Shown here piece after piece: positions 51,176-59,722 of a stretch of 64,000 bases of DNA. The first letter of the stretch is position 1; every line of letters starts with the position of its first letter. Origin of the DNA: Actinoplanes nipponensis (GTDB lineage: Bacteria > Actinomycetota > Actinomycetes > Mycobacteriales > Micromonosporaceae); contig NZ_BOMQ01000071.1 in NCBI RefSeq assembly GCF_016862275.1, forward strand, positions 1-64,000. The letters are read 5' to 3'. The notes under the pieces were generated by a model. The model was not told the DNA's origin, searched no databases, and was given only the letters and a program-made list of their open reading frames with translations. The translations under genes were made by a program, and so were the position numbers.

Positions 51176-51820
51176 TCAGCGGCTCGTGGCGTCGGGACGG
51201 GAGCCCGCGACGTCGCTGTCGTGGTTGTTGATCTGCTGGTTCGGCACCTTCGGCTCGGCCGCGGGGCTGGCCGCGCCCTCGCTGCGGACCGGGTTCTCAC
51301 CGAGCAGGTCCGCGAACAGCGCACGGTAGTGGACCAGCGCCTGCCGCAGGTCCTCGGTGCTCGCCTCGCCGGTGCGGCTGCGCTCGCTGATCGCGTGGGC
51401 GTCGCGGTAGTGCTCCAGCGTGCGGGCGTGGGCGACGGAGAGGGTGGCCAGTTGGTCGTCGTAGTCGCCGGTCGGGTAGCCGCGCTCGGCGATGAGCCGG
51501 GTGGTCAGCTCGTCGGCGGTCGACACGGCGGTCTCGGGCGCGTCCACGAACTGGATCTGCACCTCTTCCCAGGCGACCGAGTAGCGGGCCTTGGACTCGG
51601 CGGACAGGGGCTTGAGCTCGAGCTCGGCATGCCGCTTCTCGCGGTCGCGCAGCTCGCGCTCGGCCTCGGTACGGCTGTCGGCGTCGGCGACGACGCGGTC
51701 GTACTCGGGACCGAAGGTCTTCTGCAGTTGCTTGCGACGGCTGGCCCGCACCGCGAACAGGATCGCGGCGACGATCACCAGCACGACGATGATCAGGACG
51801 ATGGTGAGCCAAGCGGACAT
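51176..51820 (-). CDS. Membrane-anchored protein sharing the helical domain of its neighbour
   Basis: The 214-aa protein has an N-terminal helix AWLTIVLIIVVLVIVAAILF, then coiled-coil-like Glu/Arg-rich residues 40-90, then RYSVAWEEVQIQFVDAPETAV and LEHYRDAHAISERS, comparable to the C-terminal domain of the gene downstream. The family is unnamed. Divergent from the conservon operon by 291 nt. Confidence 0.7.
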   Translation of the reverse strand: MSAWLTIVLIIVVLVIVAAILFAVRASRRKQLQKTFGPEYDRVVADADSRTEAERELRDREKRHAELELKPLSAESKARYSVAWEEVQIQFVDAPETAVSTADELTTRLIAERGYPTGDYDDQLATLSVAHARTLEHYRDAHAISERSRTGEASTEDLRQALVHYRALFADLLGENPVRSEGAASPAAEPKVPNQQINNHDSDVAGSRPDATSR

Positions 51821-52111
51821 GGCGGTCCTCCTTCTTCACCACCGGGTATGCCCACTCAACCAGGGTCATCAATCCGAAATCGCGGCGCGCGGGAGAAAAT
51901 CCGCCGGGCGCCGCCGGCCCCTGACCGGTTCGACCGGTTCGCGGGTGTTCGCCAAGATCTGTGGCACGCCGCCGAGGTGGCTGGGAGCGCCGCCATTCCG
52001 TATTCTGCCGAAGGCGCACGCAGCATCTCCGTCAACGGTCGTCAATCCCTCGTCCGTGGTCACCCGGGTGCTGCGTGCCGACGGTCCTGCAATCCCCTCG
52101 GGCGGAGTCTG
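51821..52111. other. Divergent promoter region before the conservon
   Basis: These 291 nt hold no supported gene. They should carry the promoters of the minus-strand pair and of cvnA. No -35/-10 pair could be fixed confidently. Confidence 0.35.
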
Positions 52112-55100
52112 ATGAGAACCCGCAACTGGTCGATCCGTTCGAAGATCATCGCACTGGCCGCGGTGCCGCTGACGGCCCTGCTGGCGCTCTGGATCTTCGC
52201 GACGGCGGTGACCGCCGGTCCGGCCAGCAATCTGCTGTCGGCGCAGACCCTGGTGGACCGGGTCGGCTCACCCGGCGAGCGGCTCATCGGCCAGTTGCAG
52301 CTGGAACGGCGGATGTCCGTCGCGTACCTCTCCGACCGGCAGGCCGGCGCGACCGCCCTGGTCGCCCAGCGGGCCTCGACCGACCGGGCCGCCGCCGACT
52401 TCCGGCGCTCGGCCAGCGCCGCCGACGCCCAGGACGCCGCCGACGACAACCTGAAGGCCCGCATCCGGCAACTCTTCTCCGAGCTGGACGGTCTGCCCGA
52501 GAACCGGCGGCACATCGACCGCCGCGAGGTCGACGCGCTGGGCGCGCAGAACCTCTACAACGCCATGGTGGAGACCGGCTTCCGGATGTTCATCGCCACG
52601 GCCACCTTCGGCGACGAGCGGATCGACCGCAAGATCCGCGCCGTGGTCACCATCGCGCGCGGCCAGGAGCACCTGAGCCGGTCCAACTCGCTGATCGGCG
52701 GCGCGCTGGCGGCCGGCGAGCTGAGCCCGGCGGCCCGCGTCGACCTGCTCCAGGCGATCGCCACGTCGCGCTTCCTGCTCGCCGAGGGGGTGACCGACCT
52801 CGCTGCGCCCGACCGGGCGGCGTTCCAGCGGCTCAGCAGCGGGCAGGCGTTCACCCGGCTGCGCGAGCTGCAGGACCAGGTGATCAGCGACAGCCGCCCC
52901 GGCACCGCCGTGCCGGTCACGGCGGCGCAGTGGCAGCCCACCTTCGACGCGTCGACCCAGCAGCTGACCGCGTTCGAGGTCAACACCGTCGCGGCGCTGC
53001 CCGGCGACGCCCGGCCGGTCGCCGTGGAGGTGCTGCTGCGCCTCGGCCTGGCCGGCCTGCTCGGCCTGCTCGCCGTCATCGTCTCGATCGTCGTGTCGGT
53101 GCGGGTCGGCCGGTCGATGGTCGGCCGGCTGACCCGCCTGCGCGGCGAGGCCCTGGAGATGGCCGGCGAGCGGCTGCCGTCGGTGGTCCGGCGGCTGCAG
53201 CGCGGCGAGGCCGTCGACGTCGAGGTGGAGACCCCGCCGCTGGAGTACGGCCGGGACGAGATCGGCGAGGTGGGCCGCGCCTTCAACGAGGTGCAGCGGA
53301 CGGCCGTCCAGTCCGCCGTCGAGGAAGCGAACGTGCGCCGGGGCATCAACGAGGTCTTCCTCAACATCGCCCGGCGCAGCCAGACGCTGTTGCACCGCCA
53401 GCTCGCCCTGCTGGACAAGATGGAACGGCGGGAGACCGAGCCGGACGAGCTCGAGGACCTGTACCGCGTCGACCACCTCGCCACCCGGATGCGCCGGCAC
53501 GCCGAGGACCTGGTGATCCTGGCCGGCGCCGCCCCGGGCCGCGGCTGGCGCAACCCGGTGCCGGTGATCGACGTGGTCCGCGGCGCGATCAGCGAGGTCG
53601 AGGACTACAAGCGCGTCGACATCGTCTCGGTGGAGTCGTCGGCCGTCCTGGGCCGGGCCGTGGGTGACGTCATCCACCTGCTGGCCGAGCTGCTGGAGAA
53701 CGCGGCGTCGTTCTCGCCGCCGCAGACCCGGGTCCAGGTGGTCGGCCAGATCCTGCCCAACGGGTACGCCCTCGAGATCGAGGACCGCGGGCTGGGCATG
53801 TCCTCCGAGGCCCTCGCCGAGGCCAACCGCAAGCTGCTCGAGCCGCCGGACTTCGACCCCGCCGACAGCGCCCGGCTCGGCCTGTTCGTGGTCGCCCAGC
53901 TCGCCGACCGGCACGGCATCCGGGTCTCGCTGCGGCCCAGCGGTTACGGCGGCGTGACGGCGATCGTGCTGGTGCCGGGGGAGCTGGTCACCACCGGGAC
54001 CGCCCGCGGCCCCGTCGCGCTGCCCGCCGGTCCCACCCCGCCGGACCAGGCCTGGGACCGGCCGCTGGTCGGCTCGGGCACCGAGGACCCGGCGCGCAGC
54101 TCGCTGGCGGCGCTGCAGTGGCAGGGCACCGAGGAGCTCCGCTCGATCACGGTCACCGGCCGCCCGGTGACGATCAACGGCACGGCCACGCCCGGCCCCG
54201 ATCCGGCCGGGCGGCCCGGCCGGGAACTGGCTGCCCCGGTGGCCGGCGCCGACCCGTCCGTGGGCGACCCCACCCGGCCGCTGAGCCGGCACAGCTTCGG
54301 CCTGACCGGCACGCCCGCCCCGGAGCCGGCCGCGGGCGCCGGTGGACCGGCGCCGAGCGCGATCGTCGACGGACTGACCGAGGACGGGCTGGTGCAACGA
54401 CGCCGCACCAAGCCGCGCCGCGCGAACGACGAGCCGGCGGCCCCGCCCACGCCGCTGCCGCCCAACCTGACCTCACCGGCGGGCCTCACCGCGCCGCCGT
54501 CGCTGGGCTCGGACCTCCCATCGGCCGGCGACGGCCGGACGGCGCACGGCGGCGGCCTGTCCGGCGCGGGACTCAACGGCGCCGGTCCCCTCGGTTCCGG
54601 CCCGCTCGGTGCTGGTCCGCTCGGTGCCGGTCCGCTCAGTGCCGGCCCGCTCGGTTCCGGTCCGCTCGGTGCCGGATCGAACGGCGCCGAGCGTCCTGGC
54701 GCGGGCCGTAACGGCGCCGTGCCGGGCGGCGACGGAACGCTGCGCCACGGCGGCGGTCCGGCTGTGCTCCGGCCTCCGGGCGCCACGCCGACACCGGTGC
54801 CGCCAAGGATCCCCTCACCCCGCGTCGCCCCGGACCCGATGCACGACGCGCTGCCGACCGCGCCGCCGGCCGTGCCCCCGGTCATGCCGACCGGCGCTCC
54901 GGCCGTGCCACCGGCCGTGCCACCGACCGTGCCACCGGTAACGCCGACCACCGCGCCGGCCGCCACGCCGGCTGAAGAGCTGCTCGGTGACGAACCGTTG
55001 CTGCCCCGCCGGGTACGGCAGGCGAGCCTGGCGCCGCAGCTGCGCGGCCCGGTCGCGGAGCAGCCCGCCGCCCCGGCACGCTCCCCGGAGCAGGTCCGTT

Positions 55101-55591
55101 CCCTGATGAGCGCGCTGCAGCAGGGCACCGCCCGGGGCCGGCGCGAGGCGGCCGGCCTGAGCGCCACGCCCCCGGCCGCGCCACCCGGCGCGCCCAGTGA
55201 CCACCTGACCAGCCCGGCCGATGACCACGTGCCCGGCGCGCCCGGTGACCACGTGCCCGGCAGCGAGATCGGCCACGTGCCCGGCAGCGAGATCGGCCAC
55301 GTGCCCGGCAGCGAGACCGGCCACGTGCCCGGCAGCGAGACCGGCCAGGTGCCCGGCCGCGAGACCGGCAGCGGAACCGGCCACGAGACCGGCAGCTTGA
55401 TCGACAACGAGACCGGCGGCGCCACCGGCCGACCGGAAACTGACAAACACGAGACGGTTGGGGAGCCGATGTGGTCGCAGGCGGCTACCGTCACTTTCCC
55501 GGCAGTGCAGGACCCGGTGGCGGCCGGGTCCGACGAAAGCACCGACAACGCGCCCGTTAACCACGAGAACCGGCTGGATAAGGACGCATAA
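52112..55591 (+). CDS. cvnA: CvnA-type nitrate/nitrite-sensing-like histidine kinase
   Basis: The protein is 1159 aa. A first membrane helix lies at 12-33 and a NIT-type extracytoplasmic domain at about 35-300 (RLIGQLQLERRMSVAYLSDR). A second helix (LAGLLGLLAVIVSIVVSV) leads to a HAMP and a dimerisation region (DHLATRMRRHAEDLVIL), then HATPase boxes LLAELLENAASFSPP and IEDRGLGMSSEAL and LGLFVVAQL. From about 630 it is a disordered Pro/Ala/Gly tail with PLGAGPLG and GHVPGSEI repeats. It is the sensor of a conservon that acts through the LC7, DUF742 and GTPase partners downstream. Confidence 0.9.
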   Translation: MRTRNWSIRSKIIALAAVPLTALLALWIFATAVTAGPASNLLSAQTLVDRVGSPGERLIGQLQLERRMSVAYLSDRQAGATALVAQRASTDRAAADFRRSASAADAQDAADDNLKARIRQLFSELDGLPENRRHIDRREVDALGAQNLYNAMVETGFRMFIATATFGDERIDRKIRAVVTIARGQEHLSRSNSLIGGALAAGELSPAARVDLLQAIATSRFLLAEGVTDLAAPDRAAFQRLSSGQAFTRLRELQDQVISDSRPGTAVPVTAAQWQPTFDASTQQLTAFEVNTVAALPGDARPVAVEVLLRLGLAGLLGLLAVIVSIVVSVRVGRSMVGRLTRLRGEALEMAGERLPSVVRRLQRGEAVDVEVETPPLEYGRDEIGEVGRAFNEVQRTAVQSAVEEANVRRGINEVFLNIARRSQTLLHRQLALLDKMERRETEPDELEDLYRVDHLATRMRRHAEDLVILAGAAPGRGWRNPVPVIDVVRGAISEVEDYKRVDIVSVESSAVLGRAVGDVIHLLAELLENAASFSPPQTRVQVVGQILPNGYALEIEDRGLGMSSEALAEANRKLLEPPDFDPADSARLGLFVVAQLADRHGIRVSLRPSGYGGVTAIVLVPGELVTTGTARGPVALPAGPTPPDQAWDRPLVGSGTEDPARSSLAALQWQGTEELRSITVTGRPVTINGTATPGPDPAGRPGRELAAPVAGADPSVGDPTRPLSRHSFGLTGTPAPEPAAGAGGPAPSAIVDGLTEDGLVQRRRTKPRRANDEPAAPPTPLPPNLTSPAGLTAPPSLGSDLPSAGDGRTAHGGGLSGAGLNGAGPLGSGPLGAGPLGAGPLSAGPLGSGPLGAGSNGAERPGAGRNGAVPGGDGTLRHGGGPAVLRPPGATPTPVPPRIPSPRVAPDPMHDALPTAPPAVPPVMPTGAPAVPPAVPPTVPPVTPTTAPAATPAEELLGDEPLLPRRVRQASLAPQLRGPVAEQPAAPARSPEQVRSLMSALQQGTARGRREAAGLSATPPAAPPGAPSDHLTSPADDHVPGAPGDHVPGSEIGHVPGSEIGHVPGSETGHVPGSETGQVPGRETGSGTGHETGSLIDNETGGATGRPETDKHETVGEPMWSQAATVTFPAVQDPVAAGSDESTDNAPVNHENRLDKDA

Positions 55592-56008
55592 GTGGCATAC
55601 ACGACTAACCAGAGCGCCAACCTCACCTGGCTCCTCGACGACCTGATCGAGCGGGTGCCCTCCGCGCAGCAGGCTGTGGTGCTGTCCGCGGACGGGCTGA
55701 TGATGGGCGCCTCGGCCGCGCTGAGCAGGGAGGACGCCGAGCACCTGTCGGCGATGGCGGCCGGTTTCCAGAGCCTGGCCAAGGGCGCGAGCCGGCACTT
55801 CCAGGCCGGCCCGGTCCGCCAGACGGTGGTCGAGATGGAGGACGCGTTCCTCTTCGTCACGGCCGCCGGGCTGGGGGCGTGCCTGGCGGTGCTGGCCGCC
55901 AGCGACGCGGACCTCGGGCTGATCGCGTACGAGATGGCCATGCTCGTCACCCGCGTCGGGCAGACGATGGACGCGCCGGAACGCGCCGCCGGGTCCGATG
56001 CCCGCTGA
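55592..56008 (+). CDS. cvnB: CvnB-type Roadblock/LC7 protein
   Basis: The 138-aa protein has the LC7 pattern LTWLLDDLIERVPSAQQAVVLSADGLMMGAS (in parts), FLFVTAAGLGACLAVLAASDADLGLIAYEM. It is probably the GTPase-activating or scaffold partner of CvnD. GTG 55592 directly abuts the cvnA stop. Confidence 0.93.
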   Translation: MAYTTNQSANLTWLLDDLIERVPSAQQAVVLSADGLMMGASAALSREDAEHLSAMAAGFQSLAKGASRHFQAGPVRQTVVEMEDAFLFVTAAGLGACLAVLAASDADLGLIAYEMAMLVTRVGQTMDAPERAAGSDAR

Positions 56009-56384
56009 TCCGCTGCGGGCCCCGCACGACTGGCTGGATCAGGACGCGGGCCCGGTGGTGCGGCCGTACGCCGTGACCCAGGGCCGGGTCGCCCCGTCCG
56101 GCGGCGAGTTCGACCTCGTCGCGTTCGTGGTGGCGACCATGCCCGACGCGCCCCCGGCGCCGTCGCTGCAACCGGAGCATCACGCTCTCGTCGGCGCGGC
56201 GTGGGAGCCCACGTCCGTCGTGGAACTAGCCTCCAAACTGGACCTCTCCATCGGGGTCGTCCGGGTTCTGCTGGGTGATCTACGCTCGGCGGGACTCATT
56301 TCGCTCTACGAGCCTCCCGCGGCCTCTCAGCCGCACGACGTCGACGTACTCAAGGCGGTTGTCAATGGACTCCGTGCGCTCTGA
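55998..56384 (+). CDS. cvnC: CvnC-type DUF742 protein
   Basis: The 128-aa protein has VVRPYAVTQGRVAP and a winged-helix end (EPTSVVELASKLDLSIGVVRVLLGDLRSAGLISLYEP, in parts), which identify DUF742. It overlaps cvnB by 11 nt and cvnD by 20 nt. Its role in the conservon is unresolved. Confidence 0.92.
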   Translation: MPADPLRAPHDWLDQDAGPVVRPYAVTQGRVAPSGGEFDLVAFVVATMPDAPPAPSLQPEHHALVGAAWEPTSVVELASKLDLSIGVVRVLLGDLRSAGLISLYEPPAASQPHDVDVLKAVVNGLRAL

Positions 56385-56964
56385 CCGAGACGGCACGCGC
56401 TCGCGCATCCCGGTCGCGCTCAAGATCCTCATCGCCGGCGGGTTCGGTGCGGGCAAGACCACCATGGTCGGCTCGGTCAGCGAGATCCGGCCGCTGCAGA
56501 CCGAGGAGGTGCTGACCGGCGTCGACGGCGCCGACGACACCTCGGGCGTCGAGGGGAAGCGGACCACGACGGTCACGATGGACTTCGGTCGCATCACGAT
56601 CACCGAGGATCTGCAGCTCTACCTGTTCGGCACCCCGGGGCAGGACCGCTTCTGGTTCCTCTGGGACGAGCTGTCGCAGGGCGCGCTGGGCGCCGTCGTG
56701 CTCGCCGACACCCGGCGGCTGGCCGACTGCTTCCCCTCGATCGACTACTTCGAGCAGCGGGGCACGCCGTTCGTGGTGGCGGTGAACTGCTTCGACTCCG
56801 AGCGCCGCTTCGGCGCGCAGGCGGTCGCCAAGGCGCTCGACCTGGACCCGGACGTGCCGGTGGTGGAGTTCGACGCGCGCGAGCCGCTGGCCGCCCGCAA
56901 CGTGCTGATCGAGCTGGTCGAGTACGTCGCCCGCCGGCAGTTGCTGGCCGCCGGCGCCCGCTGA
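56365..56964 (+). CDS. cvnD: CvnD-type small GTPase
   Basis: The 199-aa Ras-like GTPase has P-loop IAGGFGAGKTTMVGS, switch II FGTPGQDRFWFLWDEL, and NCFDSERRF as the guanine-specificity loop (an N-x-F-D form in place of NKxD, typical of the family). ATG 56365 overlaps cvnC by 20 nt. It is the signalling output of the conservon. Confidence 0.93.
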   Translation: MDSVRSDRDGTRSRIPVALKILIAGGFGAGKTTMVGSVSEIRPLQTEEVLTGVDGADDTSGVEGKRTTTVTMDFGRITITEDLQLYLFGTPGQDRFWFLWDELSQGALGAVVLADTRRLADCFPSIDYFEQRGTPFVVAVNCFDSERRFGAQAVAKALDLDPDVPVVEFDAREPLAARNVLIELVEYVARRQLLAAGAR

Positions 56965-56986
56965 GCCGGCGCGGCGGGGCGCGGTC

Positions 56987-58669
56987 TCAGCCGTAGTGCG
57001 CCGAGGGGTACGCCGACGACCAGCCGTGCGGCGGGGTGCCGTGCGTGGTGCCCGGCAGGCAGATCAGCCGGGAGGAGAGCCGGTTCACCGTGCGCATCGG
57101 CAGCACGCCGCGGATGACCAGGTCCTCGGGCTGGGCGTACGGTCCGCGGTTGAGCCGGTCGATCACGATGCCGTGCGCCTCGGCCGAGCTGACCCCGGGC
57201 AGCCGGGCCAGCTCGTTGCCCGGCACGTGGTTGACGTCGACCAGCCCGCCGTCGTCGAACGCGCGCATCAGGTCCGGCCGGCCGATGCCGAGGGTGCGCG
57301 CCCGCTGCGGGTCGAAGGCCGCGAACTGGCGCGCCTGGTCGCGCAGGCCGCGCGCGCGGGGGCTGTCGCCGGGGTGTGAGGCGAGGACCGCGCCGTGCAC
57401 CGCGGAGGCCACGGTGATCCCGGCGAACAGGGCGAAGGCCAGCCACTCGGTCGGGTTCAGGTCGTTGTTCTCGGGCGGGCTCGGGTCGAGCGTGGCGAGC
57501 ACGACCGCCAGCACGAACAGGCCCGCGTAGCCCAGCGCGGCCAGGAACTGGCGCTGGTCGCGGCGGCGCACGCCGGCGTAGACGAAGTAGATCCAGCTGC
57601 CGAACGAGCAGATGATCACCGGTAAGACGGCGGCCAGGATGACCTCGCCGACCGGGAAGCGCCTGCGGGGCGGCGCGTACGCCGGGGGAGCGGGCGGCGC
57701 GAGCCCCCAGGCCGCCGCGCCGGCCGGGAAGCTCGCGGCGGGGGCCGGCCGCTGTTCCGGCACCACCGCGGTGACGTCCGGGGGGACGTACTGCTGCACG
57801 TACACGGGCGGAGTGGCGGCGGCCGGCGGCGGGGTCTCCGGCGCCGGGAGCTCGTCGCTGTCCGACCAGGGGTCCACCGGCTCGGAGTAGAACGGCTCGC
57901 CCCGCAGGATCCGCCGGTGCGTCTCCTGCATCCGTTCGCCCGGCTCCACGCCGAACTCCTCCAGGAAGTAGGCGCGGGCGTCCCGGAACGCGGCGAGGGC
58001 CTCGGCCTGCCGGCCGCCCTGGTGCAGCGCGATCATGAGTTGCGCGCGCAGGCCCTCGCGGAGCGGGAACTGCTCGACCAGCCGCGCCAGATCCGGCATC
58101 AGCCCGGTGTGGTTGCCCCGGGCCAGCTCGATGTCGGCCCATTTCTCCCAGGCCGTGGCGCGGGCGTCGGTGAGCCGGTGGCGGGCCGAGTCGAAGGCCG
58201 GGCCGGTCAGCCCGGCCAGCGCCTCGCCCTGCCACAGCGACAGCGCGCGGCGCAGCGTGTCGGCCGCCTCGGCGAGCTGGCCGGCGCGGCGTTCGGCGGA
58301 GGCCTGGGCCAGTCCGGCCTCGAACCGCTCGGCGTCCAGGGCGCCCGCCTCCACCCGCAGCACGTAGCCGCCGGTGGTCAGCGCGATCAGCTCACCCGGG
58401 CTGCGCGGGGAGCGTTGCGGCTCCAGCACCCGGCGCAGTCCGGCCACGTACTTCTGGACCACGTTGGCGCCGTTCTCCGGCGGTTCCTCACCCCAGACGG
58501 CGTCGACGATCTGGTGGGTGGGCACCGGCCGGCCGGCGTGCAGCAGCAGCACGGCCAGCACCGCGCGCTGCTTGGCCGGCCCGAGGTCGACCGGTGCGTC
58601 GCCGCGCAGGGCCCGGACGCCGCCGAGGATCTCGAACCTCAGCGCGGTGTCCGGCTGCGGGTCGGGCAC
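56987..58669 (-). CDS. SARP-type regulator with membrane helices and helix-hairpin-helix tail
   Basis: The protein is 560 aa. An OmpR-type winged helix lies at about 7-100 (LGPAKQRAVLAVLLLHAGRPV, PTHQIVDAVWGEEPP, LTTGGYVLRVE). A bacterial transcriptional activation domain (BTAD) follows at 105-250. A Pro-rich linker leads to three or so membrane helices at about 345-440 (VILAAVLPVIICSFGSWIYFV). A helix-hairpin-helix ends the chain (VDVNHVPGNELARLPGVS). GTG 58669 has AAGGGGGG upstream. SARPs activate secondary-metabolite genes; a membrane-tethered one is uncommon. Five heptamers lie just upstream. Confidence 0.82.
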   Translation of the reverse strand: MPDPQPDTALRFEILGGVRALRGDAPVDLGPAKQRAVLAVLLLHAGRPVPTHQIVDAVWGEEPPENGANVVQKYVAGLRRVLEPQRSPRSPGELIALTTGGYVLRVEAGALDAERFEAGLAQASAERRAGQLAEAADTLRRALSLWQGEALAGLTGPAFDSARHRLTDARATAWEKWADIELARGNHTGLMPDLARLVEQFPLREGLRAQLMIALHQGGRQAEALAAFRDARAYFLEEFGVEPGERMQETHRRILRGEPFYSEPVDPWSDSDELPAPETPPPAAATPPVYVQQYVPPDVTAVVPEQRPAPAASFPAGAAAWGLAPPAPPAYAPPRRRFPVGEVILAAVLPVIICSFGSWIYFVYAGVRRRDQRQFLAALGYAGLFVLAVVLATLDPSPPENNDLNPTEWLAFALFAGITVASAVHGAVLASHPGDSPRARGLRDQARQFAAFDPQRARTLGIGRPDLMRAFDDGGLVDVNHVPGNELARLPGVSSAEAHGIVIDRLNRGPYAQPEDLVIRGVLPMRTVNRLSSRLICLPGTTHGTPPHGWSSAYPSAHYG

Positions 58670-58703
58670 CGCGACACCCCCCTTGAGCAGCCCGGACGAG
58701 AAA

Positions 58704-58754
58704 CGGCAGCGCGACGGCAGCCGGGCAGCAGCATAGCGGCAGCCCGATGGCAGC
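58704..58754. promoter_or_regulatory. Five heptamer repeats at 11-bp spacing (SARP-type operator)
   Basis: CGGCAGC, CGGCAGC, CAGCAGC, CGGCAGC and TGGCAGC start at 58704, 58715, 58726, 58737 and 58748, exactly one per 11 bp. SARPs recognise direct heptamers with 11-bp periodicity overlapping the -35 region. The array lies 35 nt from the SARP start and 82 nt from the divergent lipoprotein start, so it may serve both. Confidence 0.75.
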
Positions 58755-58836
58755 ACTGTCCCCGAGGCTCCACTGCAGCAAAGGCGACAAGGCGTCCGGC
58801 CGAACCGGTCGCCGCGTTCGAGAAGGTGATGAGCTG

Positions 58837-59643
58837 ATGACTGTTTCCCAGGTCCGCGCGGCCGGTGCGGGTGCCCTGCTCGTGGTGAGCCTCGCCGCCG
58901 GTGGCTGCGGCGCCGCCGGGGCCGGCGGGGACGCGGCGGCGCCCGCTTCCGCCCGGCCGCTCGCGCCGCGCGACGTGTTGCTGCGGGCCCTGCCGGACGC
59001 CTCGACCGGCAGCTTCGCGTTCACGGTCAAGGGCGGCGAGGCGCCCACCGCCGGGCAGCTCGACGCCGGCCGGCAGAGCTACCGCGTCGGTTTCCGGTAC
59101 CGGGAGCCGGACGCCGGCTTCACCCTGCACATGGACTACCTGGTGGTGCAGCGGCAGTCCTGGATCAAGATCCGGTTCACCGGCGCGGAGGGGCTGACCG
59201 GGCTGCCGAAGCTGCCGAAGAAGTGGATGCTGATCGACCCGGCCAAGGTCAAGGACGACGACGTGCCGGTGGGCTACGACGACGAGACCGATCCGGGCGA
59301 CGCGGGCGTGGTGCTGCGGGCGAGCGCGGACGTCCGGCAGACCGGCGCCGGGCAGTTCTCCGGCACCACGGATCTCACCCAGCAGGGCGAGGCGGACATC
59401 GTCGACGCGGGCCGGCTGAAGGCGCTGGGCGAGCGGGCGAAGGCGGTGCCGTTCGAGGCGACCGTCGACGGCCGGGGCCGGCTGACCTCGACCGTCGTGC
59501 GGATCCCGGCCGCGGGCAAGGCCAAGGCCACCCGGTACGAGGTCACCTACGCCGGCTACGGCAGCACCCCCACCCCGGCGGCGCCCGCGGCGGACGAGCA
59601 GCAGCCGGCTACCAGGGGCGCCTATGAGCTGCTGAACGCCTGA
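58837..59643 (+). CDS. LppX/LprG-like lipoprotein
   Basis: The 268-aa exported lipoprotein has lipobox LAAGGC. The body shows ASTGSFAFTVKGGEAPTA, VGFRYREPDAGF, WMLIDPAKV, QFSGTTDLTQQG and VPFEATVDGRGRLTSTVVRIP, similar to the half-barrel lipid-binding lipoproteins (LolA/LppX type). ATG 58837 follows AAGGTGATGAG. It is divergent from the SARP gene and likely part of its regulon. Confidence 0.7.
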   Translation: MTVSQVRAAGAGALLVVSLAAGGCGAAGAGGDAAAPASARPLAPRDVLLRALPDASTGSFAFTVKGGEAPTAGQLDAGRQSYRVGFRYREPDAGFTLHMDYLVVQRQSWIKIRFTGAEGLTGLPKLPKKWMLIDPAKVKDDDVPVGYDDETDPGDAGVVLRASADVRQTGAGQFSGTTDLTQQGEADIVDAGRLKALGERAKAVPFEATVDGRGRLTSTVVRIPAAGKAKATRYEVTYAGYGSTPTPAAPAADEQQPATRGAYELLNA

Positions 59644-59722
59644 GGTGTGGGCGGTAGCGGCGGTCGCGCGGGTCTGACGGGGGTCCGCGCGGCCGCTGTA
59701 CGCGCGTGGTTGGATCGGGGGC

